A stretch of 64,000 nucleotides of DNA from Edaphochlamys debaryana (GCA_016858145.1 JAEHOE010000002.1:3410001-3474000), one strand, 5' to 3'. Positions 1 through 10,647 are shown, counted from the first letter of the stretch. Notes: generated by a model from the letters alone, not told the origin. Translations and numbers: made by a program.

Positions 1-903
1 GGAGCGTGGCTCTGAGCTTCGCCTTTTTCGCCTCGTCCTTGCCGAGCCAGGTCATCTTGATCTCGTCCAGTTCCTTAATCCCGCGTGGCTTGAGGGGGGG
101 CAGCAGCTCCAGCTCGCAGGCCTCCACGGTGCGGCGAGCTTCGTCGACGGCGGACGGAAGGGGGGGCTGTGGTAGGGAGCGGGAGTGGGAAAGAGAGAGG
201 CCGGTGAGAGTGGGATAATAAGTTGGGCGGGGGTCACAAGCATGGAAATTCCTGTGGTGGCAGGCTGGTGGGGGGCTGTACGGCTGGTACATTTGCGGAA
301 CTCACGTCAATCCCCGCCTTGATCAGGTGTTCGACGTCGGGGGGGTTGGAGACGGCGAAGTAGGCGTCCTCAGGGAGGGTCTTGGCGGGCCGGACGTCGC
401 AGAACCGGAAGTACGTGGCCCGGGCAGAGGTGAACTGGAAGGCCGCAAACATGTCCGCCTCTTTGGCGGCCTTGGAGAGGGTCACCACCTGTGGCCAGGT
501 GGATTTGTGGATTGGAGTAGTCCAGCGGGAGAATCCGTGGCGAGAGGAGCATGGGAGGCGGGACAGCAGGTGGCATGGGACGCTGGCAGAGCGCCGGGTG
601 CCGGGGGCGGGGGGGGGGGGGGGGGGGCACGGCACGGGAGGACAGGGCCGGTTGAGCGAGACGCCGCACCTTTAGAGCGTAGCGATACTTGTCGGTAGCG
701 TGCTCGACATAGCCATTTTCGAAAAACTCGGCCAGGTCCCCCACAACTGGGGAGTCAGCCCCCTCCGAGGCTCGCAGCCGCTCAAAGACTTTCGCTACGG
801 CCTTGCTGTAGTATGGTATGTACATGTCATTGGTGCCCGCCATGTACAGTGCTAGCGGGCCGGGCATTAGCGGCACGCCGTGGCCGGCGTACAAGGGGTT
901 CAT
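1..903 (-). CDS. Unrecognised multi-exon protein, 5' part only (runs off left edge)
   Basis: Three coding exons are visible on the minus strand: 670-903 (78 codons from ATG), 306-488 (61 codons) and 1-166 (continues off the window). Introns have GT...AG ends: donor GTGCGG with acceptor CCACAG, then donor GTGAGT with acceptor CCACAG; all junctions are phase 0 and the frame stays open to the edge. The predicted protein starts MNPLYAGHG and later has an aromatic, slightly acidic stretch (YFRFCDVRPAK) and a charged helical stretch (GIKELDEIKMTW). I recognise no domain. The ATG at 903 is the first in frame in the visible exon, but an upstream exon cannot be excluded. It lies about 2.3 kb from the retrotransposon on the opposite strand, and the protein does not resemble the element's ORF3. 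It may be a host gene or part of another repeat family. Confidence 0.6.
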
Positions 904-2357
904 GATTGCCCAGCTTGGCGCCGACAGTGCCGCGCTCAGCAGTGGCTGGCTGGCTGGCTGTGTACTACCTACTGAGCAGGTCAGCGTTTACGCGCTGTAG
1001 GCGCGCGAACTTGTCCCGCGGCCTGAGGAGGTCTCTCTCTGCATCTAAGCAATGCGGTGGCTCGCCGAGAGAACTTGCCTTCGCCCTTCAATGCTTAGTC
1101 GACCCACGCGATTACTGTTGCTCAGAGGGCATTACTTTTGGTTCGAGTCGTCAGTCTGCGAGTGCGGACGTAAACTCAGGGAGCATTGCGCTCATAGCGC
1201 GCCCCACTGTGCTGCCACGTCCAGTCAATTGTAGAATAGCTATGGCCCTATCGATCTCGCGAGAAACATTGGACGGGACTGCCACTTTACGTGCCGGGAC
1301 GCGGCCGGGCCGAGTGTCCCGGCCCGGGCGGGGGGGGTAACGACCCGGGGTCAACGACGTCGCTGGGGGGGTGCCGAGGTCGCGCGACAAAGTCGCATGT
1401 TTCGATATCCCCTCAACAACATCTGTTAGCGCATTGCGTAAACACGCATTTGCACATAAGAGCGAGCCGTTTGGGCGCAGTCTGGGTGTGCTCGGGGTGG
1501 GGGCCAGGTGGCCGACGAGGGTACGACGAGGGTAGTCAACCCCGCCAAGCGGGGGGTGACCCCAATTTGGCTGCTATAGGGCGACCACGGCATGCTAGGC
1601 CACGTCGGCCGCGTTGCTGGTAGGTTTTCGGCTCGGTCGCCGCAGGAGGGGCTACGGCCCTGAAGTGCGATTAAGACCCTAGCCACGTCCTGTCCCCGCC
1701 TGGCTCGCTTGACAGGCCTGGGGCAGGAACCGACTACAACGACGCGTCTGGGGGGGAGGGGAGCCTAGGCACTCGCTGGACCCTGGTCGCATTGCGCGAG
1801 GGGGGCGGTCGGCGGGTGCGGGGCACCAGAGGGCATGTTTTACCGGTGCAACGCGGGGGGATGGGATCCTGGGCCGCAAAAAGAAAAGAGCGGGCCCACT
1901 GCGGGCAACTAGGGGGATGCGGCCAGGACCGAAGGCGGAGGCACCCTTGCGGGTGAATCGCGGCCGGTGGTGAGTGTGCTCAGGCGAGGGCCGGGGGGGC
2001 CTAGTCTGCATCACCCCAGAGCGGAGGTTTCCCTGACAAGTGCGTGTGCATGCTGGTGCAGTGGGCATGGGCGAGCGTCCGCGGATGAGCGTGGCAGAGT
2101 GCTTATCTTCGGGTGCCGGGCTGTGTGCGTGCCGGCGTGTGTGGTGTTGTGTGCTTGACTCTGACCTGCGGGCTTGGGAGCCGGGCGTGGCGTTGGGCAG
2201 GGTATTCTTGTAGAGCTGGCGTGCCGTGACGTTGGCTGGGGTCCGTCGCGCCTGAGGGCCGTTACACGTGTGGTGCGCATGTCAGGGGTCATGCGGGAGT
2301 TGCGCCACCTCCCTTGAGTTGCCAACCTGCTTCGTTGCCTCGCAAGGTTGTGTGGGG
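904..2357. other. Non-coding stretch, no supported gene
   Basis: Open frames here are short, overlap on both strands and lack exon-like structure. There is a short CTGG run near 939-960, just upstream of the minus-strand start at 903, and several G-runs. I see no RNA gene, promoter or mobile-element protein that I can support. Confidence 0.5.
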
Positions 2358-2412
2358 GAGTATGCAGGGAGGTGTCGCCTACCAGTGCGAGCCCGTAACT
2401 GGGCGTGACAGC
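2358..2412 (+). repeat. 55-base direct repeat, copy 1
   Basis: The stretch beginning GAGTATGCAGGGAGG and ending GGGCGTGACAGC recurs without a mismatch at 3038-3092. The copies are in the same orientation, 680 bases apart, and enclose about 625 bases of non-coding sequence. 55 bases is too long for an ordinary target-site duplication; this is more likely a piece of a local duplication or of a family of non-autonomous repeats. Confidence 0.85.
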
Positions 2413-3037
2413 TGTCATGCGTATTTACTGGCACGTTCGGTTTGAGGGCAGATGGGTGGCCGTTAGCGGTTGCCTTGAGGCGGGTACGGCGCAGAGGGTG
2501 AACGGGTTGCCACCGGGATCCCTTAGGAGTCGTGTGGGAGCAAGAGTCGTGAGGGCTCTGCAGTTGAGTGCTGCTGGGCAGTTGAGCGTGTCAGGGGCCC
2601 AGGAGGAGTAGTCAGGGCCCAACTGCCATCTTGGGCCTGGAGGCGAGGCTGGAGGGCTTGGAGGGGTCGGAGGTGGGTGCCGGCGTGTGTATTGGCACGG
2701 CCTGCATGGCAGTCGGGAGGCCGGCTGCGCCTGCTTGGGGTCGGAAGGTGCCGCCCTCGGCACCTTCCCGAGGCACTGCTAAGTGGACAGGCAGCAAGAC
2801 CCGTCCCTGTGTCCTTAGGTTGGCATTCAACCATTGGTCGCCTCCAGGAGAGGCTAGTTAACTGGCAGCCCTTCCAGCCAGCTTACAACCTCTGGCCACT
2901 GGTGACATGAGCAACAACGGTCACCTAGAGCGACGGTGAGCTCCAGGGACGCGAGTGCCACCGAAACAGCACGGTGTAGAGCTACGGAGGCGCGTACCCG
3001 CAGCGCAGCGAGTCCTTGCACGAGGCCAACGGAGGCC

Positions 3038-3092
3038 GAGTATGCAGGGAGGTGTCGCCTACCAGTGCGAGCCCGTAACTGGGCGTGACAGC
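3038..3092 (+). repeat. 55-base direct repeat, copy 2
   Basis: Second perfect copy of the 2358-2412 sequence. It ends 72 bases before the left LTR of the retrotransposon. Confidence 0.85.
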
Positions 3093-3437
3093 AAGGCAGG
3101 GGGCTTATCGACATGTGTATTCATATCACTGTGGGTGGGGAATCAGCGCAAAGCGCGCGGAGCGTGTAGTGCGGCAGCATGCGGGCCACGCCCTTCGGGT
3201 TGTCACACGTTTACGGATCGCAAGGGATTTGGTGTGTTCATGCCAGGCCGTGTGCGGTTAAGGCCTGTGAGGGGTAACGAAGCAAGTAGCTTCGTGTTTT
3301 ATTACTTAGGACTTGAGGGCACGGGGTTGCACGTCTTGACACCAAGCGGGCGGAAGAAAGTCCGTAATCGCCACACGCACCGTCCATCTTCCACGCGGGG
3401 AGCATGCAATTGGGAACGAGCAGCATAAGGAGTACGG

Positions 3438-3527
3438 CGCGTTGACTGGCGCGTTATTCGTTGACTAGGGCGCGTTGACTTTGCTCCATACGTTGACCAG
3501 GTGTACGTCCGTGTCTGGACCGTTGAA
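3438..3527 (+). promoter_or_regulatory. Cluster of TTGAC(C/T) motifs in the LTR (W-box-like)
   Basis: GTTGACT occurs near 3441, 3460 and 3475 and GTTGACC near 3492, with a degenerate GTTGAAT near 3521. The same cluster is in the right LTR, 9022 bases further on. TTGAC(C/T) is the core bound by WRKY factors, which green algae possess. A role in LTR transcription is inference. The cluster sits about 150-200 bases upstream of the TATA-like box, a plausible enhancer position in U3. Confidence 0.35.
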
Positions 3528-3646
3528 TGGTGGTCTGTTCGGGTGACATGGGGCACTTGCGCCTCGTAGATGGAGCTGGAAGCCCAAGAGGGCGCTCGTA
3601 GCTTCTGTTCGTAGATCCTTTCGTAGATTGTATGGCACTCCGGGAG

Positions 3647-3654
3647 TATTTAAG
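3647..3654 (+). promoter_or_regulatory. TATA-like box of the LTR promoter
   Basis: TATTTAAG in an otherwise GC-rich LTR; the equivalent in the right LTR is at 12669-12676. Position in the middle of the LTR fits a U3/R boundary shortly downstream. The transcription start is not determined. Confidence 0.45.
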
Positions 3655-4432
3655 GCCGGCCTCTCCGGCTGTTTGGCCATGCCCCGAACCCACGTATTGG
3701 TTGCTGGAGCAAGTGACTCGAACCGAGCCCTGAACGCTCTGTGATTCTGTCCCTTCTGTAAGTCTGAGTGTGTGCTCGATTGCGGCCCCTGTCCCCTCGA
3801 GCCCCTCTGCGCTATTCAGCGCCTAGCACGGCCCTTGGCCCCTGCACGCTGTCAGCCTGCAGTGCGACCCCTGCCCGAGCCCCCACGGACTGAGCCTCTG
3901 GGCCCTCCGTCAAGTGGTGCTCTCCAGCCTGAGCAGCCCAGCTCAGCCCCTCCAGAGTCAGCCCGGCTCTGACCCGCTGCGTCTGCCTTTACTGTGCGCG
4001 CGAGCGGAGGCGAGCGCGTGCCTTACAGCCCGCTTCGCTTGAACTCCCCTTAGCCCTGCCCATTGCGCACGCCAAGCCGTGTCCTGTGGTCACACCTTGA
4101 CCCGGCACGCAGTCTCACGGAGCGCCTGCCGTCACCCTGACGCTGTCAGTGCCTCTATCTCCCCCTCGATTCAATATCAGTTACCCGTGACGCTTCCGCA
4201 AAGCAAGACTTCCGCTGCGCAGATTCCCTGCTGCATTCGCCTGTCCGTTGATTGAGCCCCGCAACGTGACACGCACCCCACCGGCAGTGACAGAGACTGG
4301 TGCCAGTGTCCCCACACACTGAGCCCCGGGCACCTCACGACGCAGCAGAACGGTCCTAGGGCAAGCCAGCACACCATTCTGGAACGCGCAAAAATTTTGT
4401 GTGGTTACTTGTTTGGTGGTGCTCCGCTTTCT

Positions 4433-4446
4433 TGGTAGCGGGACCC
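4433..4446 (+). other. Putative primer binding site
   Basis: TGGTAGCGGGACCC begins at the first base after the left LTR. A TGG at this place complements the CCA end of a tRNA primer, and TGGTAGC also matches the start of the sites primed by methionine tRNAs in other elements. The downstream bases do not match any tRNA I can recall with certainty, so the primer identity is open. Confidence 0.5.
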
Positions 4447-4538
4447 CGTTGCTCGTCTGAGCTTGCAACTCTGGTCCATAGACCACTCTACCCCTCTTCC
4501 CCACACACGGCAAGCTAGTCACCAGCTGCTCGCCAAAC

Positions 4539-6437
4539 ATGGAGGAATACGGGCAAGATCGTATTCGAGGTGTCTCTGCCTCCAGCCTCAACAGTATACC
4601 CCTCTTCGACCCCGACCTATTCGATGCCAGATCATGGCTCACACAGGTCGAGAACTTTGCTCGTCTGTTCCATTGGACAGATGAGGACAAGCTGATTGCC
4701 GCCAAGTGCCGGCTAGGCTCCACGGCTCAGATATGGGCGTGCGGAAGCGGCCCTGAGCTTGGTAACTGGCCCTCCTTCCGGCGAGCGTTCACAGACCGCT
4801 TCGCTGTGCGAGAGGATGAGTTGTACAGCCGCCTGGCAAACTGCAGGCAGGGCAAGAAGGAGACGGTCAGGCATTATGCGGATCGGTATCGGCACCTCTG
4901 CTCGCAACTGGGCATCGACCCTGCCGAAGACCCAACCTACATGTATAACTTCCTGCGAGGGCTGCAGCCCCGAATCTATGCCAAGGTTTACCTGATGCGG
5001 CCCAGGGACCTGGAGGCGGCCATCTCCGATGCCATTTACGTGAGCGAGGGCATGGACACGATGAGTCGCAGCGAGCAGGGGGACGAGGAGGAGCATGATG
5101 ACACCACGCGGCATGCCCGATATCGGCGTGCTCGCGAGTATGTGGAGGAGGAGGCACCTGCTAGGATGGATAAGACGGAGAGGGTGCGGTATGAGCTGGT
5201 GAGGCCTGAGCACAGGGGCCCGCCCACCATGACACGTGGCAGGGACCAGGAGGCGCGCCCACGAGTGCGCTGGGAGGATCGACGTGACCCACCGCCTCGT
5301 CGTGATGAGCCGCGAGGAGGCATGCGTGCGCCTACAGGCCCTGCCCGTGCTCCGGCCCCCGCTGCTGCTTCGCGCAACACACCTGATCTGGAGACGCTGG
5401 CCAGGGACTTTGCGAGGCTCTCGCTGAACCTGCAAGAGATGCAGAGAAGGCAGGAGGGCGTCTTGGGGACGCAGGTCAATCTGGTGGATGTAGTGCACAC
5501 GCCGGAGGTGTATGCGGCAAGTGCTGGACACCCACGGACTGTCGGCTGGCGACCCTTGCCGTACGGTCTTCAGAAGGGGGCAACCAACGAGATCTATCTG
5601 AAGCGCATGGGAGAATTCCCGAACACCACCCTTCCGCGCAAGCGCGTGGTGGTGGACCCTGCCGCGTTCGCCAGGCCAAATGGGGCCACCGCACCTGAGG
5701 GGCGCGAGCCGCGAGCAGCGCCGCCAGAGGACCGGCCCAGGACTCCGGCACGGCGCATGATGCCGGCGGGAACGCGGATGGACCCGCCAGTCCCAGAGAA
5801 CCGGAGGGCGAGCCCGGGACGTGTGGGTTGGAGACCGCCAGTACGAGCCCCAGGCGAGAATATGGGCCGCACGCACGCAGTACCTGCGGGGAACCCGGTG
5901 GAGGAGGAGGGACGGGTGGCGGATGAGATCATGGCCAAGGTCAACAAGTACCCGATTGCATTGGGATCGGCTTTGCGGGTCAATCCCTTGAACGTGTACA
6001 CCAAGCTGGGTGCTCGCATCCTGAATGTGGCGCGGGGTCAGCGCGACCGGGCTACCCCCGGAGCCCCGGTGCCCAACACCCCACCGCAACGCCGCAACCC
6101 AGAGATCACCCCTGGCTCACCGGATGGGCAACAGCGAGATGGTCCGGAGCCAATGACGTTCTCCGCTGAGGCCATGATAAACCACAGTGCTGGAGATACT
6201 CCATGGGAGCCACCGCGCTGGCAGGTGTGCCGCGCAGAAATCAAGCTGGGGGATGCGGATGGTGTGCTGGTGTCGACACCGGCCAGCACTGTGGTTGGTC
6301 GACAGCGGCGCTTCCGCATCGCTGGTACCCCGGCACACCTTGAGGAAGCTGAGGATGACGCCTGCGATCGAGGGAACAAATGCGTCCTTCATTGCGGCCG
6401 ACGGCAACTGTGCCAAAGCCAAGGGGCGGGTGCGTGA
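4539..6437 (+). CDS. gag: Gag-like structural polyprotein of the retrotransposon
   Basis: A 632-codon frame starts 106 bases after the left LTR at the first sensible ATG. Residues about 25-170 resemble the retrotransposon gag (capsid) family: an aromatic/hydrophobic pattern with FDARSWLTQVENF, then NWPSFRRAFTDRF and a C-terminal helical part (FLRGLQPRIYAKVYL). The rest is Pro/Arg-rich and low in complexity. I see no CCHC zinc knuckle, which is common but not universal in gag. Gag assembles the particle that packages the element RNA. The real gag part probably ends before about 6285; the last 50 codons overlap the protease frame and look like a shadow of it. Pol lies in the +1 frame, so expression would need a frameshift, or a base has been lost. 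Confidence 0.82.
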   Translation: MEEYGQDRIRGVSASSLNSIPLFDPDLFDARSWLTQVENFARLFHWTDEDKLIAAKCRLGSTAQIWACGSGPELGNWPSFRRAFTDRFAVREDELYSRLANCRQGKKETVRHYADRYRHLCSQLGIDPAEDPTYMYNFLRGLQPRIYAKVYLMRPRDLEAAISDAIYVSEGMDTMSRSEQGDEEEHDDTTRHARYRRAREYVEEEAPARMDKTERVRYELVRPEHRGPPTMTRGRDQEARPRVRWEDRRDPPPRRDEPRGGMRAPTGPARAPAPAAASRNTPDLETLARDFARLSLNLQEMQRRQEGVLGTQVNLVDVVHTPEVYAASAGHPRTVGWRPLPYGLQKGATNEIYLKRMGEFPNTTLPRKRVVVDPAAFARPNGATAPEGREPRAAPPEDRPRTPARRMMPAGTRMDPPVPENRRASPGRVGWRPPVRAPGENMGRTHAVPAGNPVEEEGRVADEIMAKVNKYPIALGSALRVNPLNVYTKLGARILNVARGQRDRATPGAPVPNTPPQRRNPEITPGSPDGQQRDGPEPMTFSAEAMINHSAGDTPWEPPRWQVCRAEIKLGDADGVLVSTPASTVVGRQRRFRIAGTPAHLEEAEDDACDRGNKCVLHCGRRQLCQSQGAGA

Positions 6438-7962
6438 TCTCTACACCACCACAGGGGACATGGCCATCGCCCTGGATGCCTACGTGAGCAATGCACGGAC
6501 GTACGGCATTATTCTGGGTTGCGATTGGCTGAGTCAGGCGTGCGCGACTATCTGCTATGACAAGGGGCGCCTGTTCTACACCAACGATGAGGGCCAGAGG
6601 TCTTTGATTCCCATCACCTTCCTGCGTGGCCCCGAGGCTGCGGCGCTGTTCGCCGAAGCTGATTCCGACCCAGAGGATATGGACACCGAGACCTACCTGG
6701 TCAACGTGGATCCACGGGTGGGAGAGCAATCGGCGCCCTTGCAATACGTTGAGGTGGAGGAGCCTGAGCAGAAGGTGGCGGAGGCACCCATCACCGCGGG
6801 GGATGGCGAAGGCCGGGACCCCAACCGGGACCCAGCGGATGGGCACGAAGGAGAAATGCCCATGCTGCTGGACACCGATGATGAGGAGGAAGAAGACAGT
6901 GATGAGGAGAATGAGGAAGGAAGCGAGGAGGGCTCGAATAAGGAGGATGAGGGTGATGAGGACTGGACAGGTGGGGGTGCAGGCGGAGCCTGGGGGTCAG
7001 AGGGAGAGGAGGAGGATGGTAAGGATCAAGATGATAAGCCGCAGGGGAGTGCCGGCAGCCCCAGCTCGCGCCGACTTGAGGTGTACAAGACGGGCACGGG
7101 AACTCCCGGCTCGAGGGCCAAGATTGCGGAGGCAACCACTGCGCGAACGACCGCAAAGCCTGAGGTGGAGGTTTTGCCCAACCCGCCCAACTTCCTGTCG
7201 GCGGCTGAGCATATTGCGGCTGCCAGGGCCAACGCCGCTCGGGCAAGGGCAGCAAACGTAGGCAAGGAGCCCTCAGAGGAGCTGAAGGCCCTGCTACAGC
7301 AAAAGATCAACCCCGAGCTTACCCCGGAGCAACAGGAGCAGATGTACCAGCTGCTCCTGCGTAACCATGACATGTTCGCCTTGACCAACAGCGACCTGGG
7401 CCGAACGACGTGGGTGACCTGCAAGGTGGACACAGGGGACAGCACGCCTGTGTACACGCCACCGTACCGCATGTCCAAGGCGGAGCTGGCAGCGGTGGAC
7501 GCTGAGATGGACAAACTATTAAAGGACGGGCTGATTGAGCCAAGCCACAGCCCGTGGGGGTCGCCCGTGATGGTCATTCCCAAGAAGGCTGAGGCCGGCC
7601 CCGGCACAGCCAACCCCGATAGCCCACCGGTGATCGAGTACCAAGTCGTAACCGACCTGAGGGCCGTTAACCAGGTGGTACGGCCAGAGCGGTACCCGAT
7701 GGGCCACATCCAAGATCTGCTGGACAGCACGGCACCTGTGGGCGGGGGCACCAAGTTCTACTCGTCAATCGACCTGAAGTCAGGCTTCTGGCAGGTGCCA
7801 ATGCATGATGAAGAATCCAAGGACAAGCTGACGCTGGTCACGCCCCATGCTTCGTACCGACCCACGGTCATGCCCATGGGGTACCGCTCAAGCCCCAGTG
7901 TGTTTGTACGACTTATGCGGTTGGTTCTAGGCTCCGTCCTGCCCGGGCGAGTGGGAACCTGA
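6187..7962 (+). pseudogene. pol: Pol N-terminal part: aspartic protease and truncated reverse transcriptase
   Basis: 591-codon open frame. The protease active site LVDSGASASLV is at about residues 37-47 (Asp codon at 6301), followed by an IILGCDWL motif typical of the retropepsin second half. An acidic, Glu/Asp-rich spacer follows (about residues 220-300). RT finger and palm motifs are then clear: PYRMSKAELAAVD, WGSPVMVIPKK, VTDLRAVNQVV, FYSSIDLKSGFWQV and VMPMGYRSSPSVF. The frame stops shortly after, before the catalytic (F/Y)xDD motif, the thumb and RNase H. About 40 bases later the integrase frame begins in another phase. This is an internal deletion, and the encoded RT must be inactive. 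The protease could still be functional. The frame is +1 relative to gag. Confidence 0.85.
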
Positions 7963-7999
7963 GAAAGGCGAGGAGGGGGCCAGCAACCCGTCAACCAAA

Positions 8000-9781
8000 A
8001 TGGGGGCGGACAGCGAGGGGCAGGAGGAGATGCCACCAACAGATAGGGCTGGACCCTCATGGACCAAGCACACAGCCGCAGACCGCTCGCCCTGGGAGGA
8101 CTCGGTGTTGATCCAATACTTGCGCACCCGCAAGTGGTGCTTCCCTGCGGGAACGTCAGCAGACACCATTGTCAGGGAAACAAGGCGCATTGCGCGGCGA
8201 GCGGAGAACTATGCGTGGCAAGATGGCACGCTATACAAGGTCAAGCGGCAGGACCGGCACCGCCCGGACCGTCAAGGGTGGCGGGTGCCAAAACCGGAGG
8301 AATGCGAAGCGCTAGTACGCGAGGCGCACAAGCAGGGGCACCAAGGAGAAGAGAAGACTCACAGTATCCTCAAGGAGCGCTTCTGGTGGCCAGGTATGGG
8401 CAAGGCGGTGGAGGCCTGCCTGAAGGAGTGCAAGGAGTGTGCCAGCAATCAGAACAAGCTGCTGCGTCACCCTCGATTACGGCCGCTGCCGGTGGTTCCC
8501 ATTATGGACACGGTGCACCTGGACCTGTTCGGACCCGTGACCCGGACCCCGCGCGGACACACCATGTGCCTGGTGATGGTGGACAACTTCAGCTCCTGGC
8601 CAGAGGTGGTGCCCATGAAGTCCAAGAAGGCGGGAGAGGTGTGGCGAGCTTTCTGGCAGAACTGGATCTGCCGGTTTGGGGTACCAAGGGTGGTCATCAC
8701 CGACCGGGGAACAGAGTTTACAGGCAAGGACTTTGCCGGCGAGCTCAAGACCAGCAAAATCAAGCACTATGTGACCGCTGGGTACAACCCGCGTGGGAAC
8801 GGAAAGGCGGAGCGCATGGTTGGGACCCTGCTGGAGTCGATCCGCAAGCTGATCGACGATGAGACGGACTGGGACCTCAAGTGCTACAATGCCGTATACG
8901 CTTACCGAACGGCAGCACACTCCACCACACGGGTTAGCCCCGCCCTGTGCCTTTACGGCCGGGAACTCACCTTGTCCCTGGAGCGGCGGCCTGTGTCGGA
9001 CACAGAACCGGTGGAGGTGGAGCCCGAGCAGATTGAGGCCGAGTGGACCACCGAGCATTACGAGCTCCTCCGAGGGCGGCGCCAACGGCTCGAGGCCATC
9101 GCCCTGGATGTGGAAAAGAGGCATGTGGAGTCCAAAGAGAAGGCCGAGCGGGATTACCAGAAGAAGCGGCATCAGTCCAAGCCGCGCAAGCCAAGAACTA
9201 ACGCGGGGGATAAGCCCGGAGAAACCCAAGCGCCACAGGCTGAGGGTACCCGCCCGCCGGGGCTGGCCGACCCGGGTAACCCGTTGGGAGCCGGGGTAGT
9301 GGCTGCTGCGCGGCAGCCTTCGGTGCAGCTTACGTGCGGCGCCCCGAACACCACCACGGCTGAGGGTGCCGCCATGAGCACACCCAGGAAAGGAATGGAG
9401 CCCGCAGCCCGCGTGGGGCAGTCGAGCCTCAGCGCACCTGCTGCGCCCGCCAAGGGGGCTGATGCCGGGCCTGCAGGGGTCTCGGCAGCGGGCCAGCGCA
9501 CGGTGCCGGTAGCCACGCCTGCGGCAGGAGAGCAGGGGGAGGCACACAACGTGAGGGCCGCACGGCCAGGCGAGCTAAAGGGGTTGCCCGACATCCCGGA
9601 AGATGCCCTGGTGTGGCGGCTCAAAAGGCGAGATAGCAAGTTGACCAGGGACCGTGAAGGGCCCTACCTGTTCCAGTGGTACCGAGCCCCCGACGGGTCC
9701 CACGCAATCGTGAAGGACGCCCGCGGAGTGCTCTTTCCGATCCCTACGCACCTGCTATATGTACCGAAGTCCTCGTTGTAA
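8000..9781 (+). CDS. pol: Integrase, C-terminal part of pol
   Basis: 593-codon frame. An HHCC zinc-binding domain is at H110, H114, C144 and C147. The catalytic core triad is D175 (HLDLFGPV), D235 (VITDRGTEF) and E271 (GNGKAERM), with the canonical 35-residue gap between the second Asp and Glu. After a Pro/Ala-rich linker, the C-terminus (about residues 530-590) has WRLKRRDSKLTRDREGPYLF, a GPY/F module characteristic of gypsy-type integrases. The enzyme inserts the cDNA into the genome. All key residues are present, so the integrase itself looks intact although the upstream RT is deleted. The first methionine follows the deletion junction and may not be a natural start, since integrase is normally released from a polyprotein. 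Confidence 0.88.
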   Translation: MGADSEGQEEMPPTDRAGPSWTKHTAADRSPWEDSVLIQYLRTRKWCFPAGTSADTIVRETRRIARRAENYAWQDGTLYKVKRQDRHRPDRQGWRVPKPEECEALVREAHKQGHQGEEKTHSILKERFWWPGMGKAVEACLKECKECASNQNKLLRHPRLRPLPVVPIMDTVHLDLFGPVTRTPRGHTMCLVMVDNFSSWPEVVPMKSKKAGEVWRAFWQNWICRFGVPRVVITDRGTEFTGKDFAGELKTSKIKHYVTAGYNPRGNGKAERMVGTLLESIRKLIDDETDWDLKCYNAVYAYRTAAHSTTRVSPALCLYGRELTLSLERRPVSDTEPVEVEPEQIEAEWTTEHYELLRGRRQRLEAIALDVEKRHVESKEKAERDYQKKRHQSKPRKPRTNAGDKPGETQAPQAEGTRPPGLADPGNPLGAGVVAAARQPSVQLTCGAPNTTTAEGAAMSTPRKGMEPAARVGQSSLSAPAAPAKGADAGPAGVSAAGQRTVPVATPAAGEQGEAHNVRAARPGELKGLPDIPEDALVWRLKRRDSKLTRDREGPYLFQWYRAPDGSHAIVKDARGVLFPIPTHLLYVPKSSL

Positions 9782-10620
9782 GCCAAGCAAGGGCGGAAGA
9801 CGGCTTCCCTGCGATGGTGACGTGATGGGCGGTCAGGCACACGCGAAGGCGCATCAAAGCAGTCAAACAAAAGAAAGGCATGCCAGCTGGGCTATCGCGG
9901 GGCCAACAGGCGGCAGAAGAGAGCTCAGCGACGACCCTCGCACCCGAAGCGAGAACGGGCGCGCCAGGCCAGCCGACCACGTCAAAGCCATCAGACTACG
10001 ACTGTGAGGAAAGCTAGCTGCTCGCGACTGGAGAGGAGGCGGCCGCGCGGCCCAAGCAATGCCCAAGTGAACCTCGAGACCTGAGGGCTGCAACGCAATC
10101 AGAGGCTGAGCGAGTAAACCAACGATAAGCAGTCAGTCGGTGGAGCAGCGGTCAACAGCAGGCCTGTGCAGCGCAAGGGCGCAGGAGGACTCAGGCGCAC
10201 GTTCAGACCGCATGCGGAGCCATTGCATTCGTATACCAGGCGACTGTCAACGCCGAACGCGAACCGGGAGAAGAGACTCACCCTCGCTACGTGATAAGAC
10301 CGGCGGGGCGCCGAGCGGTGGCTCCGCGCGGAGTTTCTGCGGTCTTAGGAACCGTTAACGGAAAGCGGCCAAGACCGCGGCGCGGGTCAAATGAAGGATT
10401 GAGGTGCCCAGTTATCAGCGTCCTGTATCCAGCGCTGGGCAGAGAGCCGGAAACGGGGGCCATCAGGACAAAAGCAACCGTCGAGTCGCGGCACGCCTCG
10501 CCAGTCGCCCCTTTGACCAGCCCACGCGGGGGGGGTTCTCAACGGCATCCTCTTCCAACAAGTGACCATTTGAACAGTGCAAGGGTCTCAGGCGCTCTAC
10601 GAACGCGAAAGAGCTGAAGG
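9782..10620 (+). other. Non-coding spacer between integrase and the extra ORF
   Basis: About 840 bases without a supported reading frame. It separates pol from a separately promoted ORF and so probably holds upstream promoter elements. Sequence such as GACCGGCGGGGCGC near 10298-10312 is GC-rich but gives no clear motif. Confidence 0.4.
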
Positions 10621-10639
10621 GGGCGGCCGGCTGCATTGG

Positions 10640-10647
10640 TATAAAAG
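10640..10647 (+). promoter_or_regulatory. TATA box for the retrotransposon's extra ORF
   Basis: TATAAAAG, a near-perfect TATA box in GC-rich surroundings, 91 bases before the ATG at 10738. It lies inside the element, downstream of pol, so it would drive an internal transcript independent of the LTR. Confidence 0.6.

Larger units (their letters stand above)
3165..4432 (+). repeat. 5' LTR
   Basis: Begins TGTAGTGCGGCAGC and ends GCTCCGCTTTCT, aligned end to end with 12187-13454. It contains a TATA-like TATTTAAG at 3647-3654 and four TTGAC(C/T) motifs between 3441 and 3497. The ends are defined by where the two copies stop matching; the usual CA terminus is not evident. Confidence 0.92.

Noticed and set aside
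601..626. Long G-run, possible G-quadruplex or regulatory site
   Set aside because: It lies in an intron of the left-edge gene; homopolymer runs are common here and may also reflect sequencing error. No flanking motif supports a function.
3165..4432. The 1268-base repeat as an independent tandem duplication instead of an LTR
   Set aside because: It flanks gag-pol in direct orientation, a TGG primer-site start follows the left copy exactly, and it carries promoter-like features, all fitting an LTR.
4713..6089. Long minus-strand open frame opposite gag
   Set aside because: Antisense shadow of gag; composition is the mirror of a GC-rich coding strand and no family is recognisable.
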